Shown here: in pieces, positions 14,655 through 23,270 of the stretch
How the letters are laid out: the number at the start of each line of letters is the position of its first letter
Numbering within the stretch: position 1 is the stretch's first letter
NCBI RefSeq assembly: GCF_014699115.1
Contig: NZ_JACXAD010000006.1
Span: forward strand, 62,001-126,000
DNA: 64,000 nt
Source of the DNA: Hymenobacter montanus
GTDB taxonomy: Bacteria; Bacteroidota; Bacteroidia; Cytophagales; Hymenobacteraceae
Direction: 5' to 3'
Made by a program: the position numbers and the translations under genes
Notes under the pieces: generated by a model
What the model was told of the DNA's origin: nothing
Database searches by the model: none
What the model saw: the letters and a program-made list of their open reading frames with translations, nothing else

Positions 14655-16373
14655 TTATAGCGAAGCTTTTTGCGCCAGCTTGACGGCTTCGTATAAATTC
14701 ACGACGCCGCCTGTGACGGAGAGGGTAGAAAAATCGGCTAGCTTATTGGTGCCGGGCACCCGCACCTTGGTGTGGTGCACCTGAGCTGATTGCATGATGA
14801 TGCGCTTTAGGTCGGTGGCCGACAGCTTGGGGAAGTACGCCTTAAGAACCGCCGCTATGCCCGCCGTGACGGGCGAGGCCATGCTAGTACCGTTCTCGTT
14901 GCCGAAGGTGCTACCGGGCAAGGTACTGAAAATGGACACGCCGGGCGCGAACACGTCGACCGCTTTTTTGCTGTAGTTGGAGAAGTCAGCGGGCAGCTCG
15001 GCGTTGTCGCGGGGGCCGGACGCGCCCACGGTGAGCAGGTTGGGCACGGGGGTTTTGTTGATGTAAAACGAGGCCGGGTAGTTGTCGAACAAGTCGAGGT
15101 TGTTGTTTTCGTTGCCGGCAGCGTGTACCAGGAGCACGTTTTTGCTGGCGGCGTACTTGTAGGCCGCTTCCACGGCCTGGCGCTGGGGCGAGAACTCCTT
15201 GCCAAAGCTCATGTTGATGATCTGGGCCCCGTTATCGACCGCGTAGCGGATGGCGTTGGCCACGTCCTTATCGCGCTCGTCGCCATCGGGCACGGCCCGC
15301 ACCGTCATGATGCGCACGGTGCTGGGCGCCAGGCCCTGCACGCCCAGCTGGTTGTCGCGCACGGCCGCGATGATACCCGAGACGTGGGTGCCGTGCAGCG
15401 GGTCGGGCCCGTGCAGGTCGTTGTTGCCGTAGTAGCGCTCGGTCAGGTCGTTGGGATTATCCTTTACGATGTCGGCGCGCGGGTTAAATTTCAGGTTGAG
15501 CGAGTTGTCGAGCAGGGTGCGCTCTTGCTTGGCGCCATCGGCCAGTTGCTTGAGCAGCGCATCGGTGTCGGCCGCCCCGGTCTGGCGCATCATTTCGAGC
15601 ATGCCGGCCGCGGCGCGGCGCAGATTGGGGTCGTCGGTTTTTACGTTGTGCAGGGTGGTCGTATCCAGCGTCGAGACCCCCAGGGCCTGCTTCATGTTGT
15701 CGACCATGGTGGTGAGCGGGCCAGTCATGCTTTCCACCTGCTGGTTGCGCGAAGTTTCTTCCTTGAGGCGCCCGGCATAGACTTTTTCCGCTTTTTGATA
15801 GAGAGCAAAGTCCGCCTTTTCGGTCGGCTTGACGGTGGCGGCGGTTTTGCCTTTGAAGCGGGTGCGGCCCGCGGCCACGATGCGGGTCACTTCCAGCGTT
15901 TCGGCATTGACGTTGCGGCCGTCGGGGCCCCCGAGGAAGTTCCAGCCGTGCACATCGTCGACGTAGCCGTTCTTGTCGTCGTCAATCTTGTTGCCGGGAA
16001 TTTCTTTGGGGTTGGTCCACAGCACGGATTTGAGGTCGACATGGGCCGTGTCGATGCCCGAGTCAATAACGGCTACCACGACGGGCTGGGGCGTCAGGTT
16101 CTTCAGGAGCTCGGTGTAGGAGCGGGTGACGCCCACGCCCGGCACGTTGTCGAGTTCGGGGTCTTTCAAATACCACTGCGAAGAGCTGAGGTCGCCAATA
16201 GACGGTTGAGCGGGCTTGACTTTGGGCGCCGGGGCCGACCTTGGGGTCGGAGCCGGAGCACTCACGGCAGTGGTGGCCACGGGCGAGCTGGCTTGGGGCC
16301 GGCGGGCGCAGGCCGAGAGCAGCGTGGCGGCTAGGAGTACCGGTAGGGGTACGCGAGATAGGGCAAGGTTCAT
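14655..16373 (-). CDS. Subtilisin-family (S8) serine protease, lipoprotein
   Basis: The 572-residue protein begins with a lipoprotein signal (LLAATLLSAC, Cys22) and a Pro/Ala-rich linker. The catalytic triad is complete: Asp104 in AVIDSGID, His327 in HGTHVSGIIAA and Ser497 in GTSMASP, with the oxyanion Asn421 in HAAGNEN. Asp and His are 223 residues apart, far more than in subtilisins; the insert (about 130-320) contains a charged helical section. It should be anchored at the cell envelope and degrade proteins there. It converges on the SDR gene across a bidirectional terminator. Confidence 0.93.
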   Translation of the reverse strand: MNLALSRVPLPVLLAATLLSACARRPQASSPVATTAVSAPAPTPRSAPAPKVKPAQPSIGDLSSSQWYLKDPELDNVPGVGVTRSYTELLKNLTPQPVVVAVIDSGIDTAHVDLKSVLWTNPKEIPGNKIDDDKNGYVDDVHGWNFLGGPDGRNVNAETLEVTRIVAAGRTRFKGKTAATVKPTEKADFALYQKAEKVYAGRLKEETSRNQQVESMTGPLTTMVDNMKQALGVSTLDTTTLHNVKTDDPNLRRAAAGMLEMMRQTGAADTDALLKQLADGAKQERTLLDNSLNLKFNPRADIVKDNPNDLTERYYGNNDLHGPDPLHGTHVSGIIAAVRDNQLGVQGLAPSTVRIMTVRAVPDGDERDKDVANAIRYAVDNGAQIINMSFGKEFSPQRQAVEAAYKYAASKNVLLVHAAGNENNNLDLFDNYPASFYINKTPVPNLLTVGASGPRDNAELPADFSNYSKKAVDVFAPGVSIFSTLPGSTFGNENGTSMASPVTAGIAAVLKAYFPKLSATDLKRIIMQSAQVHHTKVRVPGTNKLADFSTLSVTGGVVNLYEAVKLAQKASL

Positions 16374-16593
16374 AAAGGAATAAGATAAAAAGCCGAAAAA
16401 AGGCGGCGCGGTAACAAAGAAAGGGCGTTCGGCCCACTAACGTAGCATTGGGGTAAAGACGTGCCCGGCGCCAGCCTTGTTGCATACGGTCGATCTGGCC
16501 GCTGTTGTTGGGGTGCGCGTCCGGATCCACGGCCCATCCGGCCAGCGGGTGCCATCCGGTAACTTCGCGGCTTCAATTCCGGTTTCTTCGCTC

Positions 16594-19245
16594 ATGCGCT
16601 CATCGTTCCGCTTCCTGACCCTCGTGGCATTGCTCACGGTTTCCTGCTCCCTGCTCCCCGAAACCCGAGCGCAAACCCCCAAAGCTTACTCTTCCTCGGA
16701 AATATTGCTGGGCCTGAAAAAGCTCAACATACTGGGCTCGGTGCTATACATTGCCGCCCACCCCGACGACGAAAACACCCGCCTCATCGCCTACCTGGCC
16801 AACGAGCGCCTGCTAGAAACCGGCTACCTGAGCTGCACCCGCGGCGACGGCGGCCAGAACCTCATCGGCCCCGAGCTGCGCGAGGGCCTCGGCGTCATCC
16901 GCACCCAGGAGCTGCTCGCGGCCCGGCGCCTCGATGGCGGCCGGCAGTTTTTCACCCGGGCCAACGACTTCGGCTTCTCGAAAACGGCCGCCGAAACCTT
17001 CACCATCTGGGATAAGGAGCAGGTGCTGGCCGACATGGTTTGGGTTATCCGCCAGCGCCGGCCCGACGTGCTCATCACCCGCTTCCCACCCGACCCGCGC
17101 GCCGGCCACGGCCACCACCAGGCCAGCGCCATCCTCGCCGCCGAAGCCTTCGAGGCCGCCGGCGACCCCAAGCGCTTCCCCGAGCAGCTCAAATACGTGC
17201 AGCCCTGGCAGCCCAAGCGTCTGTTCTGGAACACTGGCAGCTTCTTTGTGAAGCCCGGCGAAAACATGGAGGGCTACCTCAAACTCGACGCCGGCGGCTA
17301 CAACCCCCTGCTGGGCCAGAGCTACGGCGAAATCGCGGCCCGCAGCCGCTCCAACCACCGCAGCCAGGGCTTCGGCTCAGCCGCCACGCGCGGCGAGGCG
17401 CTGGAGTATTTCCAGCCCGTGAAAGGCGACAAGGCCACCAAAGACCTATTCGAAGGCGTGGACCAGACCTGGAACCGGGTGCCCGGCGGCGCGGCCGTGG
17501 GCCAGCTGATTGAGGAAGTAATTCAGAAGTATGATGCGAGCAACCCAAGCGCCAGCGTGGCGGGGCTGCTGAAGGTGCGGGAGCAACTTCTGAAGTTGAA
17601 CGGGAGGTTCAAAATGCTAACTGTTGATAACCCACAGATAGAGGCACCCGCTTACGCTACGACGCAATTTTGGACAAAAGCCAAATTGAGAGTAGTGGAC
17701 CAATTAATTCAATCTTGCATAGGTGTTTACTTCGAAGCAACAGCGGATGAGTCGAGTGTGTCAACAGGCCAGGCTATTAAAATCAACTTGCAAGTTCTAA
17801 ACCCATCCAATGTTAATGCTAGCTATCGGGTTGTTGCTTTTGATTCAAGCACTTCTTGGGGAAGCAAAGAAGGGGGGCAACTGATTAAGCTGGCAAGTGG
17901 TAAACTGAATGCTCAGAAATTGGATTTTAAAATTCCTTCAGGATTGAGCTTGACTCAACCTTATTGGCTCACTGGTCCTGCTACAATTGGTATGTACAGG
18001 ATTGATGAAAAGGGCATAAATACAACAAGGATGATGGGAACCCCTGGGCACGATGTCTCGAATTTAATGCTCGATGAATTGGTTGGTCTGCCCGAAAATC
18101 CTCACGCTATTACAGTTCCTTTCCAGCTTTTAATTCAATTGGCTAGTAATAAGGAAAGCCAAAAAATGTCGTTTGCCATTCCCGTCCAATACAAGCACAC
18201 CGACCCCGTACTCGGCGAGTTCTACCAACCCTTGGCCGTGGTACCGCCCGTGATGGTGAACCTGCCACCCGCCCGCTCCTACGTCTTCGCCGATGCTCAG
18301 CCCAAAACGGTGCCCGTCACCCTGCGAGCCGGGCGCGCCGGGGTGAGCGGCAACCTGGTGCTGGCCCTGCCCGCCGGCTGGAAGAGCGAGCCCGCCAGCG
18401 AGCCCTTCAACCTCGCCGCCAAAGACCAGGAGCTGACCGTGAACTTCCAGGTGCAGCCCAGTGCCGGCGCCGCGGCCGGCCGCGCCGAGCTACGCGCCAC
18501 CGCCACCGTGGACGGGCAGACCTACGGCCGCGGCATCCAGAAAATTGAGTACCCGCACATCCCCACCCAGTTTCTGTTCCCCGAGGCCGTGGCCCCGCTG
18601 GTGAAGCTCGACCTGAAGCGCCGTGGTCAGAACGTGGCCTACCTCATGGGCGCCGGCGACGAGGTGCCCGACGCCCTGCGCCAAATCGGCTACTCCGTGA
18701 CCCTGCTCAAGCCCGAGGACCTCAGCGCCGCCCGCCTCAGGCAGTTCGATGCCCTGGTGGTCGGCATCCGCGCCTACAACACCGTGGACCGGCTCAAAGC
18801 CCAGCAGCCCGAAATCCTGCAATACATCGAAGGCGGTGGCAACGTTATCGTGCAGTACGTGGTGAGCCGCGGCACCGTGCTGCCGCAAATCGGCCCCTAC
18901 CCATTCACGCTGAGCAACGACCGCGTGGCGGTGGAGGATGCCCCGGTTACCTTCCTCAAGCCCCAGCACCCGCTGCTGAACCAGCCCAACAAAATCACCG
19001 AGCAGGACTTCCGGGGCTGGGTGCAGGAGCAGGGCCTGTACTACCCCTCGCAGTGGGACCCCAAGTACCAGACCATTATTTCAAGCCACGACCCAGAGGA
19101 AACCGCCAAGGAAAGCGCCATCCTGGTGGCGGACTACGGAAAAGGACACTACATCTACACCGGGCTATCTTTCTTCCGGGAGCTGCCCGCGGGAGTGCCA
19201 GGGGCGTACCGGCTGATTGCTAATATGATATCCTATGGGAAGTAG
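16594..19245 (+). CDS. PIG-L family deacetylase, multidomain, secreted
   Basis: The 883-residue product has a signal peptide (residues 1-26) and an N-terminal PIG-L/LmbE domain (about 45-290) with the metal-binding AAHPDDENTRLIAYLA motif and GHGHHQAS. The family removes acetyl or similar acyl groups from N-acetylglucosamine-type conjugates. The C-terminal third contains a beta-rich NEW3-like domain and a GATase-like part (VVGIRAYNTVDRL, GGGNVIVQY). Codons for about residues 330-530 are strikingly AT-rich whereas both flanks are GC-rich, although the frame stays open. ATG at 16594 directly precedes the signal peptide. Confidence 0.88.
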   Translation: MRSSFRFLTLVALLTVSCSLLPETRAQTPKAYSSSEILLGLKKLNILGSVLYIAAHPDDENTRLIAYLANERLLETGYLSCTRGDGGQNLIGPELREGLGVIRTQELLAARRLDGGRQFFTRANDFGFSKTAAETFTIWDKEQVLADMVWVIRQRRPDVLITRFPPDPRAGHGHHQASAILAAEAFEAAGDPKRFPEQLKYVQPWQPKRLFWNTGSFFVKPGENMEGYLKLDAGGYNPLLGQSYGEIAARSRSNHRSQGFGSAATRGEALEYFQPVKGDKATKDLFEGVDQTWNRVPGGAAVGQLIEEVIQKYDASNPSASVAGLLKVREQLLKLNGRFKMLTVDNPQIEAPAYATTQFWTKAKLRVVDQLIQSCIGVYFEATADESSVSTGQAIKINLQVLNPSNVNASYRVVAFDSSTSWGSKEGGQLIKLASGKLNAQKLDFKIPSGLSLTQPYWLTGPATIGMYRIDEKGINTTRMMGTPGHDVSNLMLDELVGLPENPHAITVPFQLLIQLASNKESQKMSFAIPVQYKHTDPVLGEFYQPLAVVPPVMVNLPPARSYVFADAQPKTVPVTLRAGRAGVSGNLVLALPAGWKSEPASEPFNLAAKDQELTVNFQVQPSAGAAAGRAELRATATVDGQTYGRGIQKIEYPHIPTQFLFPEAVAPLVKLDLKRRGQNVAYLMGAGDEVPDALRQIGYSVTLLKPEDLSAARLRQFDALVVGIRAYNTVDRLKAQQPEILQYIEGGGNVIVQYVVSRGTVLPQIGPYPFTLSNDRVAVEDAPVTFLKPQHPLLNQPNKITEQDFRGWVQEQGLYYPSQWDPKYQTIISSHDPEETAKESAILVADYGKGHYIYTGLSFFRELPAGVPGAYRLIANMISYGK

Positions 19246-19246
19246 T

Positions 19247-19459
19247 GGCCTCACGGGACCCCTCCGGGGCCGGCCCCCTCTCCGGGAGAGAGGGGGAGCC
19301 ACGGCGGCGTTTTTCCTTATATTGCGCTTTTGCCTTGTGGGTCATTTGGATGAACAATCCAAATGACCTATTTCTAGATAATACTCTTTGATAAACAGCG
19401 CTTCGTCCGCGCCGCCGTGGCTCCCCCTCTCCCCCGGAGAGGGGGGCGGGGGGTGAGGC
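19247..19459. repeat. 213-bp palindromic repeat element
   Basis: Left arm 19247-19309 and right arm 19409-19459 are inverted copies: both run GGCCTCAC, then a C-rich stretch, CCCCTCTCCGGG, and GGGGGAGCCACGGCGGCG. Inside lies a perfect 12-bp hairpin, GGTCATTTGGAT (19340-19351) with ATCCAAATGACC (19357-19368). The CCCTCTCC/GGGGTGAGG motif recurs at 57277 and 59561. The structure is REP/MITE-like. It fills almost the whole gap between the PIG-L gene and the aspartate kinase gene. Confidence 0.82.
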
Positions 19460-19475
19460 CCTCCAGAACAACCAC

Positions 19476-20852
19476 GTGCTTACAGTAGAAAAAATCGGCG
19501 GTACCTCCATGGCCGCTTTCGGCGATGTGCTCGCCAACATCATTTTCCATAAGCGCCAGGGGGCGGCCTTGTACAACCGCATTTTCGTGGTTTCAGCCTA
19601 CGCCAACGTCACCAACTGGCTGCTCGAAAACAAAAAAACCGGGGCTCCGGGCGTTTACCACCACATCACCCAGCACCAGGAGTTCCGGCAGGCGCTGCAC
19701 GACGTGGCCATCAAGCTGCAAGCGCTGAACAAATCGTACGAGCCCCTGGGCCTCGATCTGGCCGTGGCCGACGCGGCCATCCAGCGGCGCATCAACCAGG
19801 CCCAAACCTACCTCGAAAGCCTCACCAACGTGCTGGCCTCGGGCTACGTCAACAGCGCCCACATCCTGCAGGCGGCCCGCGAAATCCTGGCTTCCATCGG
19901 GGAGGCGCACTCGGCCTTTAATTCGGTGAACATCCTGCAAAACCGGGGGGTGAATGCTACCCTGATCGACCTCAGCGGGTTCGACGACGTGCGGGCGCTG
20001 ACCATCGACGAGCGCATTCAGCAGGCTTTCGCCGACATCGACTTCGCCAGTACCATCTGCGTGGCCACCGGTTACACCAAGGGTACTGAGGGCATCATGC
20101 GCGAGTTCGACCGGGGCTATTCGGAAGTTACCTTCAGCAAGATTGCCGTGGCCGTGCGGCCGCAGGAGGCCATTATTCACAAGGAATACCACCTCTGCTC
20201 CGCCGACCCGCAGCTGGTGGGCCTCGCGAATTGCCGGCCGGTAGGCTTCACCAACTACGACGTGGCCGACCAGCTCGCCGACGTCGGTATGGAGGCCATC
20301 CACCCCAAAGCCTCGAAACCCCTCGAAATTAAGGCCATCGACCTGCGCATTAAAAATACCTTCGAGCCCGACCACCCCGGCACGCTCATCACCCGCGACT
20401 TCGTCTCACCCCGTAAGCACGTCGAAGTCATCACCGGTACCGATAAAGTGGTGATAATCGACATCCACGACCCGCTGATGGTGGGTACGGCCGGCTTCGA
20501 CCTGCGCCTCATGCAGGTGTTCTACGAGCTCGACGTGAGCTACATCTTCAAGGCCACCAGCGCCAACAGCATCACCCTGCTCATCGGGCAGAAAGACCTC
20601 AAACCAGCGCTGCTGGCTACCCTCAACGCTAATTACGAGAAGGTTACCATCGAAGACGCGGCCCTGGTCTGCCTCATCGGCTCCAACATCGACGAGCCCG
20701 GCCTACTGGCCCGCGCCGCCGGGGCCCTGGCCGAAGCCGGCGTTAACATCCGCAGCGCGGGGGTTGCCCTGCGCAAGGTGAACATTCAGTTTGTCGTGGG
20801 CCGCGAAGAGTACCAGACCGCCATTGTAGCCCTGAACGCAGCGCTGGGCTAA
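19476..20852 (+). CDS. Aspartate kinase
   Basis: The 458-residue enzyme phosphorylates aspartate, the first step towards Lys, Met, Thr and Ile. It opens with VEKIGGTSMAAFGDV (the family's K-GGTS motif) and holds the ATP-binding FIGATGYTKGTEG-like segment CVATGYTKGTEGIM. The last 150 residues form two ACT domains (LIGSNIDEPGLLARAAGALAEAGVNI is in the second). KIGGTSM instead of KFGGTS resembles the Ask_Ect-type branch. The start appears to be GTG, 16 bases after a palindromic repeat, and no ATG fits. No other amino-acid synthesis gene is adjacent. Confidence 0.9.
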   Translation: MLTVEKIGGTSMAAFGDVLANIIFHKRQGAALYNRIFVVSAYANVTNWLLENKKTGAPGVYHHITQHQEFRQALHDVAIKLQALNKSYEPLGLDLAVADAAIQRRINQAQTYLESLTNVLASGYVNSAHILQAAREILASIGEAHSAFNSVNILQNRGVNATLIDLSGFDDVRALTIDERIQQAFADIDFASTICVATGYTKGTEGIMREFDRGYSEVTFSKIAVAVRPQEAIIHKEYHLCSADPQLVGLANCRPVGFTNYDVADQLADVGMEAIHPKASKPLEIKAIDLRIKNTFEPDHPGTLITRDFVSPRKHVEVITGTDKVVIIDIHDPLMVGTAGFDLRLMQVFYELDVSYIFKATSANSITLLIGQKDLKPALLATLNANYEKVTIEDAALVCLIGSNIDEPGLLARAAGALAEAGVNIRSAGVALRKVNIQFVVGREEYQTAIVALNAALG

Positions 20853-20934
20853 CCCGGCGTGATTTCGGCGCGTACCAGTGGCCCCACGCCCGTTGCGCGC
20901 AGTCAACAAGGAAGCTTGCCAGTGGATTAACGCA

Positions 20935-20979
20935 AAGGAAGAAGCCACTGCAGCTACGCAGTGGCTTCTTCCTTTTTTT
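20935..20979. terminator. Rho-independent terminator after aspartate kinase
   Basis: A 17-bp perfect stem (20935-20951 with 20958-20974) has the loop AGCTAC and is followed by T residues up to 20979. It lies between the convergent aspartate kinase and DUF2911 genes and can serve both. Confidence 0.88.
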
Positions 20980-21027
20980 GGTGTCTGGTATTAAGTAGCC
21001 AGCAGGGGCACGGGCGGCTCAGGCCCC

Positions 21028-21945
21028 TTACTTGCCCTTTTTCTTTACTTCCGCCAGCAAGTCCTCGTTCATTTTCACGTACTCGCCATTGGGCGGCGTA
21101 GCTGCCAGCGCGGCCTTCTTCGATGCTTCGGCGGCCTTGGCGGCCCCGGCGTAGTCCTTCATCTTGAGGCGGATTTTGGCTTCCGTGTGCAAGTTCCAGA
21201 ACTTGGCGTCGCTGGCGTTGGCTTTTTCCATCCACGCTAGCGCTTGCTTAGGGTCCTTGTTGTTGTCGTAGTAATACACGGCGGCCGCGGCCAGGTCGGC
21301 CGGGGTGGGGGCGGCGTTCTTGATGATTTTCTCGTCAATCTGCGCCATTACCTTGGCGTCTACATCCGCCGTAATCTTGAACTTGACCCCGGTCACTTCC
21401 CACTCCATGGCCACGTTGGCGGTGGCGGGGGTGAGGTCGGTGAAGTCGATGGTAAAGGTCTCGACCTTGCCCAGATCCTTCGTCGGAGCATTGGGGCCAA
21501 TGTAGCCGGGCAGCTGATAGGGCTTGATGGTAAAGCGCGCCACGTCCTGGTCGTCCTTGAAGCCGTCGACATCGGCGCCCTGCTTGGTGCTCTTGTTGAG
21601 TACCACGAGCCACTCGGCTTTATTGGGGATGGTATAGATGCCGTACTCGCCGGCTGGCACCTTCTTGCCCTCAACGGTTACATCGTCCGAAAACTTGATG
21701 GTGGTGGTGGCATTAGCGCCCGTGCGCCAGCGCTTGCCAAACGGCACCACCTGGCCAAATATTTTCCGGCCCTTCACGCTGGGCCGCGAATACACGATGG
21801 TGACGTCGGTCAGGCCCACACGCTGCGTCACGGTGCTTTTGGGGCTGGGCTGGGGGGTGACGATTTGGGCCTGCGCCGCTGGAGCCGCCAGTAACGTAGC
21901 GGCCGTAGCCAGGGTAGCGGAGAAATTCAGCAAATGCTTGCTCAT
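21028..21945 (-). CDS. DUF2911 secreted protein
   Basis: The 305-residue product has a signal peptide (cleavage after AAQAQ, residue 27). It then shows the DUF2911 core, with SPKSTVTQRVGLTDVTIVYSRPSVKGRKIFG, VPFGKRWRTGANATTTIKFSDDV and VPAGEYGIYTIPNKAEWLVVLN. The last 100 residues are helical and TPR-like (ALAWMEKANA.DAKFWNLHTEAKIRLKMKDYAGA). The family is common in Bacteroidota and probably periplasmic; no biochemical role is known. It stands alone between two terminator-containing gaps. Confidence 0.9.
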   Translation of the reverse strand: MSKHLLNFSATLATAATLLAAPAAQAQIVTPQPSPKSTVTQRVGLTDVTIVYSRPSVKGRKIFGQVVPFGKRWRTGANATTTIKFSDDVTVEGKKVPAGEYGIYTIPNKAEWLVVLNKSTKQGADVDGFKDDQDVARFTIKPYQLPGYIGPNAPTKDLGKVETFTIDFTDLTPATANVAMEWEVTGVKFKITADVDAKVMAQIDEKIIKNAAPTPADLAAAAVYYYDNNKDPKQALAWMEKANASDAKFWNLHTEAKIRLKMKDYAGAAKAAEASKKAALAATPPNGEYVKMNEDLLAEVKKKGK

Positions 21946-22062
21946 CAGTAAGGGAAGAAATTTGTAGGGTAATTGTGGCCCTAAAAATACGAAGCCCCCG
22001 CCAAGGACGCGGGTTTTAGGAGAAAATCAATAGATAGTAGTCTCTAGTATATTCCCCGCCCG

Positions 22063-22734
22063 CTAGCTGCTGCGAACCATTAAAATGGGATGACGGATGC
22101 CTTTATTGCGAAGCAGCGTAAGGAAATGCATTACCAACCCGGTCCTCACTTCCGTATCAAATCTGAGGAAAAAAAGAAGCCGTTTATTGGAACATTCAGC
22201 CGATTTTTGAGCGGCGGCAATACATTCCAGTAATTGCTCCTGAGGAAGCGTATTGACGGTGCCAAGCCGAGCTAGTTGCCTGCGCTGGTACGGCGGCAGC
22301 TTCAGGAAACCGGAAATCTGCTCCACTTTAGTGGCTAAGAAAGGCAAAGTCGCTAATGCCGCTGCTTCCGAAGCCGTAAATGTGATTCCGTGTGAGGCAG
22401 CAACTTTTTCGATGACCCCAGCCTGGGTGAGTGCCCCAGGTTGTGAACTACTATCGTAGGAGATAACGGCAAGCGAAAACTGGTTCTTAGGATTGCAGCT
22501 GATGACCAAACTATTCGTGCAGCCCAGCGCAATGCCTTTAGTGCACGTAGCCCCCGGGCTTAATGGCAGCGCTTCATCCGATACTATTCCTATTTCAGGC
22601 GACTTTATTCGGCTGGTGAGCAGAAAAAAGCAGACTACCAAAAAAAATATCCCCGCGAACGGCGCCATGTCCGGCAGCGCAATGCTTCGTTTTTCATTCC
22701 GGCCAAAAGTTACTCGCGCTTGGGTCGAAGACAT
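22063..22734 (-). CDS. ExbD/TolR-like membrane protein (orphan)
   Basis: The 223-residue protein has one transmembrane helix near its N-terminus: LPDMAPFAGIFFLVVCFFLLTSRIKSPE. This follows the ExbD pattern (ID-PM..IIFLLL-FFMLT) in which the membrane Asp takes part in proton-driven force generation. Here Asp22 precedes the helix. The periplasmic part is longer than in standard ExbD. No exbB/tolQ or tonB lies nearby, so its partner, if any, is elsewhere. The gene is less GC-rich than its neighbours. Confidence 0.55.
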   Translation of the reverse strand: MSSTQARVTFGRNEKRSIALPDMAPFAGIFFLVVCFFLLTSRIKSPEIGIVSDEALPLSPGATCTKGIALGCTNSLVISCNPKNQFSLAVISYDSSSQPGALTQAGVIEKVAASHGITFTASEAAALATLPFLATKVEQISGFLKLPPYQRRQLARLGTVNTLPQEQLLECIAAAQKSAECSNKRLLFFLRFDTEVRTGLVMHFLTLLRNKGIRHPILMVRSS

Positions 22735-22812
22735 ATTTTTCAGCTAGTTATGGTTGTCAATTCGCCAGAGCTAACGAGCCAACAGCCGTAATCGTGTAAA
22801 TGCCTGCTCCTG

Positions 22813-22834
22813 CTAGGGGGTGTTTACAATTGAA
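22813..22834 (-). mobile_element. IS5-type terminal repeat remnant
   Basis: CTAG followed by GGGGTGTTTACAATTG resembles the end repeats at 649 and 4831. Read on the minus strand it ends a frame with SIVNTP and a stop, just as the IS at 4831 ends with YIVNTP and a stop inside its terminal repeat. The matching second end was not found. Confidence 0.5.
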
Positions 22835-23184
22835 GTGGTGCTTCGAAGAATGAGCTAAAGACGGGAGCTTATCGACGGGTGGGCTTTTGCCTTTGGCCCT
22901 CGTGCCGGGAACGTTCGCCCGGCACGAGAACCAAAGGCTCGGGCTCGTTGCTGAAAGCTGCGCTCTGGCGGGCGTGCTGCGGGGCTTGGCCTCGGGTGCT
23001 GGTCCAGGGGCCGAAGGCCGCCGACTTGCCCCAACTGCTGGTTATTCAACCACTCATCCGTCAATAAACCAGAGGCTTCGTTTAGCCTTCAAAGTCTGCT
23101 CTCAGCTGTAAGCATCCTCGTTGGCTCTGTTATCGGCAAAGCTTTGCGAGCTATACTCCAGAAAATGCGAACCCAGCTTTTATT
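22835..23184. other. Gene-free stretch with a strong hairpin
   Basis: About 350 bases without a supportable gene. It contains a near-perfect inverted repeat, CCTTTGG and CTCGTGCCGGG (22890-22909) with CCCGGCACGAG and CCAAAGG (22918-22937), interrupted by a symmetric 2-base mismatch. There is no T run, so it is not a standard terminator. It is probably debris of the mobile element whose end lies at 22813. Confidence 0.5.
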
Positions 23185-23205
23185 TTTGATAGTAAAACTA
23201 TCAAA
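23185..23205. promoter_or_regulatory. Palindromic operator candidate upstream of tetR-like gene
   Basis: TTTGATAGT and ACTATCAAA form a perfect 9-bp inverted repeat with a 3-base AAA spacer. It lies 66 bases before the TetR-type start and just upstream of a TATATTTG box (23220-23227), the expected place for autoregulation. Confidence 0.6.
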
Positions 23206-23219
23206 CAAGAAAGTGGTTG

Positions 23220-23227
23220 TATATTTG
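23220..23227 (+). promoter_or_regulatory. Bacteroidota -7 box of the tetR-ABC-hlyD-tolC operon
   Basis: TATATTTG matches TAnnTTTG and lies 43 bases before the start codon of the TetR-type gene. The palindrome at 23185-23205 overlaps the region where the -33 contact would be. Confidence 0.55.
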
Positions 23228-23270
23228 CTTCGCGAACAGCAGTTGTGTCGCCGTTAATCTCGCATTCTCT

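Noticed and set aside
15123-16334. A 403-codon open frame on the plus strand.
   Set aside because: It is antisense to the subtilase gene, is His/Gly/Val-rich and has no domain.
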